A stretch of 64,000 nucleotides of DNA from Limisphaerales bacterium (GTDB lineage: Bacteria; Verrucomicrobiota; Verrucomicrobiia; Limisphaerales; AAA164-E04), in NCBI GenBank assembly GCA_024761205.1, contig JAMASS010000004.1, forward strand, positions 558,001-622,000, written 5' to 3'. Below the pieces are notes generated by a model. That model had not been told where the DNA came from and did not search any database. It was given only the letters and a program-made list of their open reading frames with translations. Every line of letters begins with the position of its first letter. Within the stretch, counting starts at the first letter, position 1. The position numbers and the translations under genes were made by a program. Below are positions 27,723-38,107 of this stretch, one piece after another.

Positions 27723-29894
27723 CTAAGACAGATTTGAGTCGGGGCGGCTTGGCGGTGACTCTTTCAACGCCTTGATGTAGTCGGAGAGGATGTTTAGTGC
27801 TTCGCTGAGGTGAGGGTCGAATTTTCTAGAGGCTTCGTTCTCTCCATCTTCGCCAGCGGACTCCGATGAAATCGCCGGATCCGGCTTAACGTCTTCCTTT
27901 GCATCCTCTGGTTCGGCGGCAGCGAGGTAGGGGAGTTGAACGAGCGGGCCGCCTTCGTTGGTTGTGTCGAGAGTCAACAGGAAGACAGACTCCTTAGGCA
28001 GTGGCCGATTTTCACGTTCTTGTTTGCGTGCTGCTTTCCTGGCTTTTTCCTGTTCGTTATCAGCGATTCTCTTGCTTACGTTCAGCGAGATGGATTGGCG
28101 TCCTTTGAGTTCCAAGTAGCGATCGATATCCTCTCGCACGCAGGCAAAATCTTGGTCCTGTGCGACGCGAGCTTTGGAGGCATCTATTAAGTTGGGGATG
28201 TATTTCTTCGTGTGATAGAGTTGGGTGTATTCGGCAGCTCTGATTTTGTCGGGCTCTAGGCTGTTCGGGAGATGTTCCTCACCGATTTCCATGTAGTCGT
28301 AGATGGACGGCAAGACGATGTCCGGTTGGACGCCATACTTTTGGGTGGTTTTGCCTCCGACACGATAGAAGGTGGAAATGGTGTATTTGAGCATACCGGA
28401 GTCTTTAGGCCAGGCGCCCAGTCTTCGGCGCATGAATTGATTGAGATTCTGCAAGGTTTGTACGGTGCCTTTGCCGTGGGTGGATTGATCGCCGATGATA
28501 ATCGCGCGGCCGTAATCCTGGAGAGCGGCGGCGGTAATTTCGGAGGCGGAGGCACTTGACCGGCTGACCAAGACAACCAGCGGACCATCGTACGCTGTCC
28601 GCGGATCACCATCGGAGAGAACGGTGACGGAGTCTTGGAAGTCGCGAACTTGGACCACTGGACCCTTCGGGAAAAACAAACCGGTGAGTTTTACTGCCTC
28701 GTCCAAGATCCCACCGCCGTTCTGTCGGAGATCCAGGACAATGCCATCAACTCCCTCGAGTTTCAGACGATTGATGATCAGGTGAACATCACGGGCGGAA
28801 TCGTCATAGTACTGCGGGAGATCAATCACCCCGAGCTTGTTTTGCTGACCGTTTTCACTGGGCCTTTCAATGATCTTGGCACGGACTTGCTGATCCTTGA
28901 GTTCGATGACATCACGGATGAGCGGAATCACTTTGAGTTCGGATCCGTCTGCTGAGGAGGCGGGAATCACGGTTAGGCGGACTTCCGTGCCTCGCTCACC
29001 TCGAATCATCTCAACCACCTTGTTGATTTTCACTTCGATCACGTTGATCGGTTCACCGTCTGCTTGGGCGACGGCGACAATGCGATCGTTTGGTTTGAGC
29101 TGTTCACTCAATTCCGCAGGACCGCCTGGGACCAATCTGACGATTTTGCAGTAACCGTCCTCAGAGCGAAGAAGGGCGCCGATCCCGGTGAGCTCGAGTT
29201 TGACGTTGTGGATCTCGAAATTTTTAGCTGTGGAAGGGCCCATGTAAGCCGAGTGGGGGTCGTAGGCACTGCCGATCGCCGTCAGGTAGATTTCAAGAAT
29301 TTCATCTGGTTCAAGTTCATCCATTGTCTTCAATAGTCGGGTGTAACGTTTGGTGAGCCGTTCTTGCACGGGTTTGAGCAGCTCTTTGTTGAGTCGCCCT
29401 TGAAGGAGATCGGATTTGATGCGTTTTCTCCAGAGCTCGTTGGCCTCTTCAGTGGTTGAAGGCCAGGGTTTTTCCGAGCGTTTGAGTTCGAGATCTTCAT
29501 CGATTTGAAAATCGTGCTCTGCTTGGAGGAGCGACGCAACTTTGCCGACTCGCTCTCGGAGTCGGGTCAAGTAGCGGTTGTAGATTTCAAATGCTGGGGC
29601 AGCGTTTCGGTCCCTGAGGGTCAGGTTGTCGAGTTCAGTGGCGTACTTGTCTCGGAATTCTTTGATGTCCGAGCTCAAGAAAACCTGATGATTGACGTCC
29701 AGAGCATTGAAGTAGTTGTCGAGGGACAGTTCGGAGAGGCGATCGTTGAAGGCCTCCTGCCGCAAATGGTTGCTGCTGAGGATTTGGCCGACCAATTGGG
29801 AAATTCGCCCGGATCCGCTTGTGGAGAGATTGACAGCGGATCCCGGATAGGCAAGGGCAAGTAGCAGTGATAAAGTGAGGAACCGACGTTTCAT
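27723..29894 (-). CDS. prc: Tail-specific (carboxy-terminal processing) protease
   Basis: 723 residues. After the signal peptide (LTLSLLLALAYPGSA), an N-terminal helical domain of about 200 residues precedes a PDZ domain (about 235-310, VPGGPAELSEQLKPNDRIVAV). The S41 peptidase core has the catalytic Ser in SSASASE (about 446-452) and the general-base Lys in HGKGT (about 475). A C-terminal Prc-type extension with a Lys/Arg-rich helical stretch follows, then an acidic tail. Length and domain order fit Prc rather than the shorter CtpA group. It acts in the periplasm. Confidence 0.95.
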   Translation of the reverse strand: MKRRFLTLSLLLALAYPGSAVNLSTSGSGRISQLVGQILSSNHLRQEAFNDRLSELSLDNYFNALDVNHQVFLSSDIKEFRDKYATELDNLTLRDRNAAPAFEIYNRYLTRLRERVGKVASLLQAEHDFQIDEDLELKRSEKPWPSTTEEANELWRKRIKSDLLQGRLNKELLKPVQERLTKRYTRLLKTMDELEPDEILEIYLTAIGSAYDPHSAYMGPSTAKNFEIHNVKLELTGIGALLRSEDGYCKIVRLVPGGPAELSEQLKPNDRIVAVAQADGEPINVIEVKINKVVEMIRGERGTEVRLTVIPASSADGSELKVIPLIRDVIELKDQQVRAKIIERPSENGQQNKLGVIDLPQYYDDSARDVHLIINRLKLEGVDGIVLDLRQNGGGILDEAVKLTGLFFPKGPVVQVRDFQDSVTVLSDGDPRTAYDGPLVVLVSRSSASASEITAAALQDYGRAIIIGDQSTHGKGTVQTLQNLNQFMRRRLGAWPKDSGMLKYTISTFYRVGGKTTQKYGVQPDIVLPSIYDYMEIGEEHLPNSLEPDKIRAAEYTQLYHTKKYIPNLIDASKARVAQDQDFACVREDIDRYLELKGRQSISLNVSKRIADNEQEKARKAARKQERENRPLPKESVFLLTLDTTNEGGPLVQLPYLAAAEPEDAKEDVKPDPAISSESAGEDGENEASRKFDPHLSEALNILSDYIKALKESPPSRPDSNLS

Positions 29895-30231
29895 AATAAT
29901 CTTTTCTTTTTGAAGTGTGCACCGTTTTGAAACAGAATCAACCCTCTTTGTTCACTTCGCAGCAAGCGGGTTGCGGGTGCATTTTTGACCAATGCAAGTC
30001 TTGATAGAAGGGAAAGCGGGGGAAGATTACTGCACTCCAGGGCCGGACGCTACTGCGTGATTGGAGGGGGCATGAGATGCCGTCAGGTTCTAGTTTTGTA
30101 TTGGAGTAAACTCCCTAGGGCGCATCGGTCCCGCCTTGTTTTGGGTGCAGGTGTTCGGAGCCTCGTCAGCTTGCGGCGGCAGCCAAAATGGCTGTTGAAA
30201 ATCTGGTCTCGAGAATCTAGGTTGGACTCGG
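29895..30231. other. Divergent intergenic region between prc and the rhomboid gene
   Basis: About 335 bases separating a minus-strand and a plus-strand gene, so promoters in both directions are expected here. I could not identify convincing -35/-10 pairs. No RNA gene or ORF with support was seen. Confidence 0.5.
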
Positions 30232-31137
30232 ATGTTGGATGATCGCCCTTACATGAAGAGCGTCTCTTTCGGGCCTGTTTGGTCGGCGACGAAAGTGATC
30301 TTGGTTGCAAACACGGTGCTGTTTGTGTTGCAGAGTATTCTCGAACGATGGTCCAATGTTCCGATCCAAAAATACTTTTACTTGAGCACGGCAGGGATAT
30401 CTAATGGCTATGTTTTCCAGCTGGTCACCTATCAGTTCCTCCACGGAGGCGTGTTGCATCTGCTGTGCAATCTCCTGGTGATCTACTTTTTCGGTAAGGA
30501 ACTGGAGATAGTTCTGGGACGGAATGACTTTTTGATGCTGTATTTCACTGGAGGCGTCGTGGGCGGCGTTTTTCAGATTACGCTCGCCTGGGCGTTTCCC
30601 AACATCTTCAACGCCACGTTTATCAGCGGCCAGCCGGTTGGCGTGGTTGGCGCTTCGGCTTGTGCTTTTGGGCTGGTAGCGGCCTTTGCTTTGATGTATC
30701 CGGATCGGGTCATCACGCTATTGCTCTTCTTTGTATTTCCGTTTTCGCTGCGGGCACAAACGTTGTTGTGGATCGCGCTGGCGTTGGCGGTTTTTGGTAT
30801 CTTGGTGCCTACGGACAGTATCGCCCACGGCGCTCATTTGGGAGGGATTTGTGTGGGAGTGAGTTATGTGCATTTTGTCATTCGCAACAGTTGGCGATTC
30901 CGTATGCCCTCGTTTTCCCGATTGTTCCCGCAGAAGGTGCGAGCGGGAGGCGGTGGTGGAAAGCGGTGGGCGGCGAATGATCGGGACAGGGGCAAAAAGG
31001 AACCGAGCAGCACCGATTTTATTAGTCGAGAGATTGATCCGATCCTCGAAAAGATTTCTGAGCAGGGTATTCATAGCCTCACCGAGAAAGAGCGGAAGCT
31101 TCTGGAGAATGCTCGTTCGAGGATGGGCCGAAGCTGA
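30232..31137 (+). CDS. Rhomboid-family intramembrane serine protease
   Basis: 301 residues with six hydrophobic helices. The catalytic Ser142 is in the GASA motif and His202 in AHGAHLGG; the conserved HGGVLHLLCN with the oxyanion-side His and Asn lies near residue 70. The C-terminal soluble tail (about 230-301) is Arg/Lys-rich and ends with IHSLTEKERKLLENAR, the linker seen in many bacterial rhomboids. It cleaves transmembrane substrates within the membrane. purB starts about 100 bases downstream. Confidence 0.93.
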   Translation: MLDDRPYMKSVSFGPVWSATKVILVANTVLFVLQSILERWSNVPIQKYFYLSTAGISNGYVFQLVTYQFLHGGVLHLLCNLLVIYFFGKELEIVLGRNDFLMLYFTGGVVGGVFQITLAWAFPNIFNATFISGQPVGVVGASACAFGLVAAFALMYPDRVITLLLFFVFPFSLRAQTLLWIALALAVFGILVPTDSIAHGAHLGGICVGVSYVHFVIRNSWRFRMPSFSRLFPQKVRAGGGGGKRWAANDRDRGKKEPSSTDFISREIDPILEKISEQGIHSLTEKERKLLENARSRMGRS

Positions 31138-31239
31138 GTTCTCCTGGAGCAGGGGATGAACAGACGGGGGGCATGGTTGCAAAACGCGGGAGAAATCTTT
31201 TCTTTTTTCATCGGGCGATATTCTGTTTCCTGGTCTCTT

Positions 31240-32556
31240 ATGATTGAGCGTTACTCTCGGCCAGGGATGCGGGACATTTGGTCGGAGCGAAGGAAACTGG
31301 AGCTTTGGCTGGAGATTGAGTTATTGGCTCTGGAGTCGCTGGTGCAACAGGGGACGGTGCCGGATGCGGATTTTCAATTGATAAAGGAGAGGGCGGCGTT
31401 TTCTGTTGAGCGGTGTCGAGAACTTGAAGGGAAGGTGCATCATGATGTGCTGGCTTTCACGCTAAATGTGGCTGAAAGCATCGGTTCGCCGGCGAGTCGT
31501 TGGTTTCATTTTGGTCTGACGAGCAGCGACGTTGTGGATACGGCGTTTGCGGTGCAGATGAGGGAGGCGACGGATGTGTTGCTGGAGGGGTTGAAGGCAT
31601 TGCGAAAGGTTATTGCGAGGAAGGCGCTGGATCATCAGTTCACTCCGATGATGGGGCGTAGTCACGGGGTTCACGCAGAGCCAATCACGTTTGGTTTGAA
31701 GCTGGCTGTGATGTTCGATGAGTTTAGCAGAGCATTGACTCGGTTGATAACGATGCGCCGGCGGGTGGCGGTGGGGAAGCTAACCGGTGCGGTGGGGACG
31801 AATGCTTATTTGCCGACTGAGACGGAGGGCTTTGTGTGCGAGCGTCTGGGTTTGAGTCCGGCGAAGGTAGCGACGCAGGTGATTCAGCGAGATATTCATG
31901 CAGATTTCATTTCGTGTCTGGCTTTGATCGGTTGCAGTGTGGAGCGTTGGGCGACGGAGTTTCGGCATCTTCAAATGACGGAGGTGCTGGAGGTGGAGGA
32001 GTTTTTTTCAAAGGGACAGAAGGGTTCGAGCGCCATGCCTCACAAGCGGAATCCGATCACGGGGGAGCGTCTGTGCGGGTTGTCCCGGGTTTTGCGGGGG
32101 AATGCGACGGCGGCTTATGAGAATGTGGCGCTTTGGCACGAGCGGGATATTAGCCATAGTTCGGTGGAGCGGGTGATTTTCCCTGATTCATGTATGTTGC
32201 TGGATTACATGCTGGACAAGTTGCGGCAATTGACGGCGGGTTTGACGGTGCACAAGGGTAATATGGCGCGGAATATGAAAAAATCTCTCGGACTGTGGAG
32301 TTCGCAAGCGGTGCTGCTCGAATTGATCCGGCAAGGGTTATCTCGGGAGCAGGGTTACGAGTTGGTGCAGCGAAATGCGATGAAGACTTGGCAAGCGAAG
32401 AATGACGGGGATGTGGGGGACGGTTTCAGGGAGCAGTTGCTTTCTGATCCAGAGGTCAGGAAGTATTTGGATCAGGAGCGGTTGGATGAACTCTGCGACC
32501 CTGAGTTCCATTTCCGACATGTTCGGGAGAGGTTTCGGAGGGTGGGCATCGAATGA
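31240..32556 (+). CDS. purB: Adenylosuccinate lyase
   Basis: 438 residues from the ATG at 31240 (MIERYSRPGM); the upstream reading to 31156 is not family-like. Key features are the FHFGLTSSDVVDTA region, GRSHGVHAEP with a catalytic His, and the superfamily signature GSSAMPHKRNP. The enzyme acts twice in purine synthesis (SAICAR and adenylosuccinate cleavage). Its stop overlaps the SDR gene start by four bases (ATGA). Confidence 0.97.
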   Translation: MIERYSRPGMRDIWSERRKLELWLEIELLALESLVQQGTVPDADFQLIKERAAFSVERCRELEGKVHHDVLAFTLNVAESIGSPASRWFHFGLTSSDVVDTAFAVQMREATDVLLEGLKALRKVIARKALDHQFTPMMGRSHGVHAEPITFGLKLAVMFDEFSRALTRLITMRRRVAVGKLTGAVGTNAYLPTETEGFVCERLGLSPAKVATQVIQRDIHADFISCLALIGCSVERWATEFRHLQMTEVLEVEEFFSKGQKGSSAMPHKRNPITGERLCGLSRVLRGNATAAYENVALWHERDISHSSVERVIFPDSCMLLDYMLDKLRQLTAGLTVHKGNMARNMKKSLGLWSSQAVLLELIRQGLSREQGYELVQRNAMKTWQAKNDGDVGDGFREQLLSDPEVRKYLDQERLDELCDPEFHFRHVRERFRRVGIE

Positions 32557-33332
32557 GTGTCCTCACGGGTAAAGGGATTGTCGTGCTGGGCGGTACGACT
32601 GGTTTGGGGATCTCCGCAGCCTCAGCGTTTGTTGACGCTGGTGCGGGGGTGGTGGTGGTGGGACGAAACTCCGAGAATCTTGACAAGGCGACCAAGCGTT
32701 TGGGGGATCGGGTGGCGGGCTTGGCTGGTGACGCCCGCCACTCGGATACAGCTGGACGGGCCATCAAGAAGGCGGTTCAGATGTTTGGCGCTTTTGATGG
32801 TCTCTATCATGTTGCCGGTGGATCCGGACGACGAATGGGAGATGGTGCTCTTCACGAGCTCACTGATTCAGGTTGGGACGAAACCTTGGCGCTGAACTTG
32901 AGCTCGGTATTTTATTCGAACCGGGCGGCTGTCAGGTGGTTTCGTGACCAATCCCGAGGGGGGACGATTTTGAACTGCGGCTCGGTGTTAGGATTCTCAC
33001 CGGCACCTCGATATTTCGGCACGCATGCGTATGCGGCAGCTAAGGCTGCCATTATTGGGTTCACGAAGTCATGTGCCGCAAGTTATGCCAAGGAAGGCAT
33101 CCGATTTAATGTCATCGCCCCGGCGCTGGTGGCCACGCCAATGTCACAAAGAGCGCAGGTGGATGATGCGATAGTCAAATATGCCAAAGCGAAGCAGCCG
33201 TTGGCTCCGAACGGGATTGCCGACGCTTCAGATGTCGATGGCATTGCGGTTTATTTTATGTCGGATGCCTCGCATGGCGTGACCGGTCAAGTTTTTGCTG
33301 TGGACTGGGGCTGGTGTGTTTCTGAGGGTTAA
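32553..33332 (+). CDS. Short-chain dehydrogenase/reductase
   Basis: 259 residues, classical SDR. The nucleotide-binding motif GGTTGLGIS (near residue 12) is followed by VVVGRNSENLDKA, an NCGSVLG catalytic Ser region and the Tyr-x-x-x-Lys motif (YAAAKAA, Tyr near 157). The C-terminus carries the usual GVTGQVFAVDWGW. The Arg at the end of beta-2 suggests NADPH preference. The substrate cannot be told from sequence. It is coupled by ATGA to purB, but a role in purine synthesis is not implied. Confidence 0.93.
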   Translation: MSVLTGKGIVVLGGTTGLGISAASAFVDAGAGVVVVGRNSENLDKATKRLGDRVAGLAGDARHSDTAGRAIKKAVQMFGAFDGLYHVAGGSGRRMGDGALHELTDSGWDETLALNLSSVFYSNRAAVRWFRDQSRGGTILNCGSVLGFSPAPRYFGTHAYAAAKAAIIGFTKSCAASYAKEGIRFNVIAPALVATPMSQRAQVDDAIVKYAKAKQPLAPNGIADASDVDGIAVYFMSDASHGVTGQVFAVDWGWCVSEG

Positions 33333-33484
33333 AAGGCGAGCATCCGGGTGCTTTTGCGTCTGCTGGAACGTGGAGGTCTATGGCAGAAGGGTGAGACGTG
33401 GCGTCTAGGGTGGCGGTCAGTAGTTTAATTCGGAAGATGAAGACTTTCTTGGAAATCGAGCAAGGGATGGTTTGTTGTAGGAAT

Positions 33485-35656
33485 ATGAGACGATGGCTGA
33501 ATCGAGCATTCCTTGGCGTGCTGGCTCTGTGTCCCTTGGTCAGTTGGGGTGCGGCGACAACCAAGGTGGAGTTGCTTTTGAGTGCGGATCAGAGTCGCTC
33601 AGGAGAAACAGTTTGGGCTGGTGTGCGCTTTGAACTGGCAGATGAGTGGCATACCTATTGGCGTTACGGTGGTGAAGCAGCACAGCCACCTGAAATCATA
33701 TGGCAGCTGCCGGAGGGAGTCACGGCCGGTGAAATTCAATGGCCCGCACCGGAGAAGCTCAATCAGCAGGGCATTTACTCCTATGTCTACCATCATGAAA
33801 CAACCCTATTGGTCCCGCTCAGCATCTCGTCCCCGGAGGGAACCTTGGACATCAAGGCCCGAGTCAAATGGCTTGAATGCAAGGAGGCCTGCGTTCCTCG
33901 CGAGGCGGACGTCAGTGCGACCTTGGTGGTCGGAGATTCAAGTGCTCATTCGGATGCAGCAAATCTCATTGATCAGTGGAGGGCGAAGATACCCCGTGTT
34001 GATGCCGAGTTGCCTCTCAAAGTGGCATGGGCCGGCGAAGGTGCGGGAGACGAGCGTGGTTTCGTGGTGTTCCCGGGAGAGGCGCAGGATTGGGAGCTAA
34101 AGGATTTCTATCCGCATGCTTACGATGATTTTGAAGTCACTGGGGAAACGGTCCCTTGGCAAGGTGAAGGGGGGCAAGAGGGAATTTGTAAAACAGTATT
34201 CAAGTATGATGGGGCGTGGCCTAATCAGATTGCTGGCCTCGTCGCGATTCAGAAGGAAGCTGGAGAGGAACCGGAACTTGTCGAAACCGTGCTGGCCTTT
34301 GGCAGCGCCTTGAAGGGCCTTGGGGGTGTGGTGCCGGGGGGGGGAGATGGAGTGGGCCGCTCAAGTCCGACCGATGTTGGACGGATGGTTCAGATGCTTG
34401 TGTTTGCTTTTATTGGCGGGTTCATTCTGAATTTTATGCCCTGTGTGCTTCCGGTGATTGCGCTCAAGATTCTGGGTTTTGTGAACCAGAGCAAAGAGTC
34501 GCCCGGAATGGTGAAGCATCTCGGTCTGTTCTATGCCTTAGGTGTTCTGGTATCGTTCGTGATTCTGGCGGGCGTTGTGATTGGCGTGCAGCAGGCGGGC
34601 CGCCTGGCTAGTTGGGGCCTGCAATTTCAAAACGTTGAGTTCTTGGTTCTGATGATGATATTGATGACTTTGGTGGCCTTGAACTTCTTCGGAGTGTTTG
34701 AAATCAATCTCGGAGGGAAGGCGATGGGGGCAGCGGGCAAGTTTTCCGGGAAAGAGGGCTATTCGGGTGCGTTTTTCAACGGCGTGTTGGCGACGGTACT
34801 GGCGACTCCTTGCACGGCGCCATTTTTGGCTCCGGCATTGGGATTTGCTTTTGACCAGCCGGCGGCGTTGGTCCTTTTGTTTTTTATTACGATAGCCTTG
34901 GGTTTGGCTTTTCCTTATGTGGTGTTGAGTTGGAATCCGGCATTGATAGCCTATCTGCCGAAGCCAGGGCCGTGGATGGAACGGTTCAAGGTTGCGATGG
35001 GGTTTCCTATGATTGCTACTGCGGTTTGGCTGTATTCGGTCGCCCTGGCGCACTTTTCTCCTGGAGCCGAGTTTTGGTTGGGACTTCTGTTGGTGGTCGT
35101 TGCTCTGTCAGCCTGGATTTGGGGGCGATTTGTGCAACAGGTCACGGTACGACGGCCGTTGTCGATGGGCATTGCGTTGCTGGTTGGTGTGGGGGGATTT
35201 ATTTGGATTTTAGAGGGCGAACTGAAGTGGCGAGCGCCACAGGTTGGTGCGAGTGATGCCGGTGACTCCATTGTCGAAAAGGGGATTGAATGGCGGTTTT
35301 GGTCACATGCAGCTGTGATTGAGGCACGGGCGGCAGGGCACCCGGTACTGGTGGATTTCACTGCAAAATGGTGTCCAAACTGTCAGTGGAACAAGCGATT
35401 CAGCATTGAGGTCAATCCCGTCCGAGAAAAGTTGAAAGCGATTGGTGCCGTGACTTTTCGGGCTGATTTTACTCATTACGATCCCAAGATCGCCGAAGAG
35501 TTGGAACGCTACGAGCGGGCTGGCGTGCCGTTGGTCCTGGTATTTTCGCCCGACGCGAACACTCCGGTGCAGACGCTGCCTCCCTTGTTGACAGCGCAGA
35601 TCGTTTTGGATGCTCTCGATAAGGCGGCGAATGTCAGGGAAATCGTGTCAAATTGA
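33485..35656 (+). CDS. dsbD: DsbD-like thiol:disulfide interchange protein
   Basis: 723 residues from the ATG at 33485, which has a TAGGA site just upstream and opens a signal peptide (MRRWLNRAFLGVLALCPL). The N-terminal periplasmic domain (about 25-250) resembles the DsbD/DsbC-interacting type with WLECKEACVPRE. Eight or so transmembrane helices follow, with the paired cysteines in FMPCVLPV and ATPCTAPF. The C-terminal thioredoxin-like domain has the redox motif KWCPNC (Cys630/Cys633). It moves electrons from cytosolic thioredoxin to the periplasm. Confidence 0.94.
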   Translation: MRRWLNRAFLGVLALCPLVSWGAATTKVELLLSADQSRSGETVWAGVRFELADEWHTYWRYGGEAAQPPEIIWQLPEGVTAGEIQWPAPEKLNQQGIYSYVYHHETTLLVPLSISSPEGTLDIKARVKWLECKEACVPREADVSATLVVGDSSAHSDAANLIDQWRAKIPRVDAELPLKVAWAGEGAGDERGFVVFPGEAQDWELKDFYPHAYDDFEVTGETVPWQGEGGQEGICKTVFKYDGAWPNQIAGLVAIQKEAGEEPELVETVLAFGSALKGLGGVVPGGGDGVGRSSPTDVGRMVQMLVFAFIGGFILNFMPCVLPVIALKILGFVNQSKESPGMVKHLGLFYALGVLVSFVILAGVVIGVQQAGRLASWGLQFQNVEFLVLMMILMTLVALNFFGVFEINLGGKAMGAAGKFSGKEGYSGAFFNGVLATVLATPCTAPFLAPALGFAFDQPAALVLLFFITIALGLAFPYVVLSWNPALIAYLPKPGPWMERFKVAMGFPMIATAVWLYSVALAHFSPGAEFWLGLLLVVVALSAWIWGRFVQQVTVRRPLSMGIALLVGVGGFIWILEGELKWRAPQVGASDAGDSIVEKGIEWRFWSHAAVIEARAAGHPVLVDFTAKWCPNCQWNKRFSIEVNPVREKLKAIGAVTFRADFTHYDPKIAEELERYERAGVPLVLVFSPDANTPVQTLPPLLTAQIVLDALDKAANVREIVSN

Positions 35657-35826
35657 AACTGCCGATCCGGTTTCACCATTTCGATCTGCGAGCTTTGCGG
35701 CAGGACAAATGGTCGATTTAGTTGATGATTTTTTTCTCGGCCCGCAGCCAGTTGGTTGATTACCGGTTTTTGAAGAGCATCCTGTTCGTGGCGCATATTT
35801 GAAGAGTCTGCTGACCGGTTATTACT

Positions 35827-36771
35827 GTGAAAGTCTTTAGTGGCACCTCTAATCTCTTGCTGGCCCAAGCTATTAGCAAGTACATTGATATTCCTTTAGG
35901 GAAGTCCACCGTTTCGGCATTTCCGGACGGTGAAACCTTCGTGAAAATTGAGGAAAATGTGCGGGGCGAGGATACCTTCGTCGTTCAGTCGACCTGTCCG
36001 CCGACCAATCATCACTTGATGGAGCTATTTATCATGATCGACGCGTTGCGCCGATCCAGCGCTTCAAGGATTACGGCGGTATTGCCCTTTTACGGTTACG
36101 CCCGTCAGGATCGCAAGGACCAACCGCGGGTACCGATCACCGCCAAGTTGGTGGCGAACCTCTTGGTAGCGTCGGGGGCGAACCGAATGTTGACGATGGA
36201 TCTCCACGCACAGCAGATTCAGGGGTTTTTCGACATTCCGGTGGATCATCTATATGCGGCCCCCGTCATGTATGAGTATCTGAAGACCAAGGAATTCGAC
36301 AAGCTGGTGGTGGTCAGCCCGGACGTGGGTGGCATCAAGATGGCACATGCCTACGCCCAGGTCTTGGGTGCCGACTTAGCGATTGTGGCCAAACGGCGAA
36401 AGAGCCCTACCGAGATCGAGTCCATGTCGGTGATTGGGGAGATTGAGGGGCGGACAGCCCTTTTGGTCGATGATTTGACCGAAACCGCCGGTACGCTAAC
36501 ATCCGCGGCGCAGACCTTAAAGGAGAAAGGAGCATCGCAGATTTTGGCCTGCGTTTCTCATGCACTACTCAGCCAAAAAGGAGTTGAAAGATTATGCGAA
36601 TCAGATATTGACGAGTTGATCACGACTGATACAGTCCTTCGCTCTGCTGTTGAGGGGATCAACGTGACGACCTTATCGGTAGCAGGGTTACTTGGGGAAG
36701 CGATCAAGCGGATTAATAGTAATTCCTCGGTTACATCGCTGTTTCGATTTAACGGCGGGATGACGAGTTGA
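35827..36771 (+). CDS. prs: Ribose-phosphate pyrophosphokinase
   Basis: 314 residues with a GTG start. Motifs are the FPDGETFVKI region, the flexible-loop segment GYARQDRKDQPR, the MDLHAQQIQGFF metal-binding helix, VSPDVGG and the PRPP-binding loop VDDLTETAGT (usually VDDxxDTAGT, so Asp to Glu here). It makes PRPP for nucleotide and His/Trp synthesis. It starts the plus-strand group prs-rplY-pth-rpsF-ssb-rplI. Confidence 0.96.
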   Translation: MKVFSGTSNLLLAQAISKYIDIPLGKSTVSAFPDGETFVKIEENVRGEDTFVVQSTCPPTNHHLMELFIMIDALRRSSASRITAVLPFYGYARQDRKDQPRVPITAKLVANLLVASGANRMLTMDLHAQQIQGFFDIPVDHLYAAPVMYEYLKTKEFDKLVVVSPDVGGIKMAHAYAQVLGADLAIVAKRRKSPTEIESMSVIGEIEGRTALLVDDLTETAGTLTSAAQTLKEKGASQILACVSHALLSQKGVERLCESDIDELITTDTVLRSAVEGINVTTLSVAGLLGEAIKRINSNSSVTSLFRFNGGMTS

Positions 36772-36810
36772 TGGCCCTTTTGGCGTTTATCAATACAGTT
36801 TGATTGAATC

Positions 36811-37428
36811 ATGAAAGCAGTTCCACTTAGTGCAGAAACTCGCAGCGTTTTCGGAAGGAATCGCGTAAAGAAAATCCGAGCGAACGGACGGATTCCCAGT
36901 GTGCTGTATGGAAAGGGCGAGGAGCCCGCTGTCATTGATATCTCTGAGAAAGACTTCGAGCGTTTGGTCTATCATTCGGTATCTGAGAACGTCTTGGTCG
37001 ATCTCTCGATCGAAGGCGATCAAGCGGGGAAGCATTTGGCGATGATCCAGGAGGTCGATCATCATCCCCTGAGTGGCAAGGTGCTCCATGTGGACTTTCA
37101 CAAAGTTTCGGCCGATGAGCCGGTGACCATCACCGTGCCGATTGAAACCAAGGGTGAGGCTGTGGGGGTCAAGACCTCGGGTGGCACCCTTGAGCATGTG
37201 TTGTTCCGTGCCAAGCTAAAGGCGCTCCCCGAGGATTTGCCGGCGGTGATTACGATTGATGTCACAGAAATGCAGGCGGGTGAGATTCTTCACCTCGGTG
37301 AGGTGCCGTTGCCTGAAGGCGTCGAAATTTTGGGTAATGCGAGCATTCCAGTGATTACCATTACCGCACCTCGGGTCAAAACCGATGCCGCTGAAGCAGA
37401 GGGCGAAGACGGAAAAGAGAAGAAGTAA
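36811..37428 (+). CDS. rplY: Ribosomal protein L25/TL5/Ctc
   Basis: 205 residues: the N-terminal L25 domain that binds 5S rRNA (NRVKKIRANGRIPSVLYG) plus the C-terminal TL5 domain (about 95-185). The tail is acidic (AEAEGEDGKEKK). It follows prs by 39 bases and precedes pth, a widely conserved gene order. Confidence 0.96.
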   Translation: MKAVPLSAETRSVFGRNRVKKIRANGRIPSVLYGKGEEPAVIDISEKDFERLVYHSVSENVLVDLSIEGDQAGKHLAMIQEVDHHPLSGKVLHVDFHKVSADEPVTITVPIETKGEAVGVKTSGGTLEHVLFRAKLKALPEDLPAVITIDVTEMQAGEILHLGEVPLPEGVEILGNASIPVITITAPRVKTDAAEAEGEDGKEKK

Positions 37429-37506
37429 AGCCGCTGATTGAAATCAATCAGTTGGGTGGGGATGGGCGCATGGCGGTTGCCCGGTGGCCTGATCAACCAT
37501 TACCGA

Positions 37507-38097
37507 ATGCAAGGCGCTTATTTAGTGGCCGGGTTAGGCAATCCCGGAGCAGCTTATGCCAACACGCGTCATAATGCCGGATTTCTGGCAGTCGAGCGGT
37601 TGGGTGGGCGAGTGGGTGGTGAGATACAGCCGGAGCGGAAATTTGAGGCCTGTATCGGGAGGGGAATTCTAGCGGATAGGGAAGTCCTCTTTTGTCAGCC
37701 GCAGACGTTTATGAACCTTAGCGGACGATCGATCTCAAGGATCCTCTCGTTCTACAAGATCGAGATCAGCCATTTATTGGTCTTGGTGGACGATGTTGAT
37801 TTGGAATTGGGTGTGATTCGCTTGCGGCGTCGAGGCAGTAGCGGCGGCCATAACGGTCTCAAATCGGTCGCAAAGGAACTAGGGACGGAACAATATGCCC
37901 GACTCAAGATCGGGATTGGCCGCCAGGGATCAGGATCGGTTCACGGGTATGTCCTGGGCCGGTTCGCAGATTTCGAGAACGAGCTGTTGACCGAGGTTTT
38001 GGATCGGGTCGCGGATCAGGTTTACACCGCGGTAACTGAAGGATTTGAAGCAGCGATGAATCGCTATAACGGGTTGGTAACGAAAGCAGTAGACTAA
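37507..38097 (+). CDS. pth: Peptidyl-tRNA hydrolase
   Basis: 196 residues from the ATG at 37507 (MQGAYLVAGLGNPG); a TTG reading from 37438 is not family-like. Conserved features are GLGNPG, the catalytic His in NTRHNAGF, PQTFMNLSG and the GGHNGLKS helix. It rescues peptidyl-tRNAs released during aborted translation. Confidence 0.96.
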   Translation: MQGAYLVAGLGNPGAAYANTRHNAGFLAVERLGGRVGGEIQPERKFEACIGRGILADREVLFCQPQTFMNLSGRSISRILSFYKIEISHLLVLVDDVDLELGVIRLRRRGSSGGHNGLKSVAKELGTEQYARLKIGIGRQGSGSVHGYVLGRFADFENELLTEVLDRVADQVYTAVTEGFEAAMNRYNGLVTKAVD

Positions 38098-38107
38098 AGA
38101 GTAGATC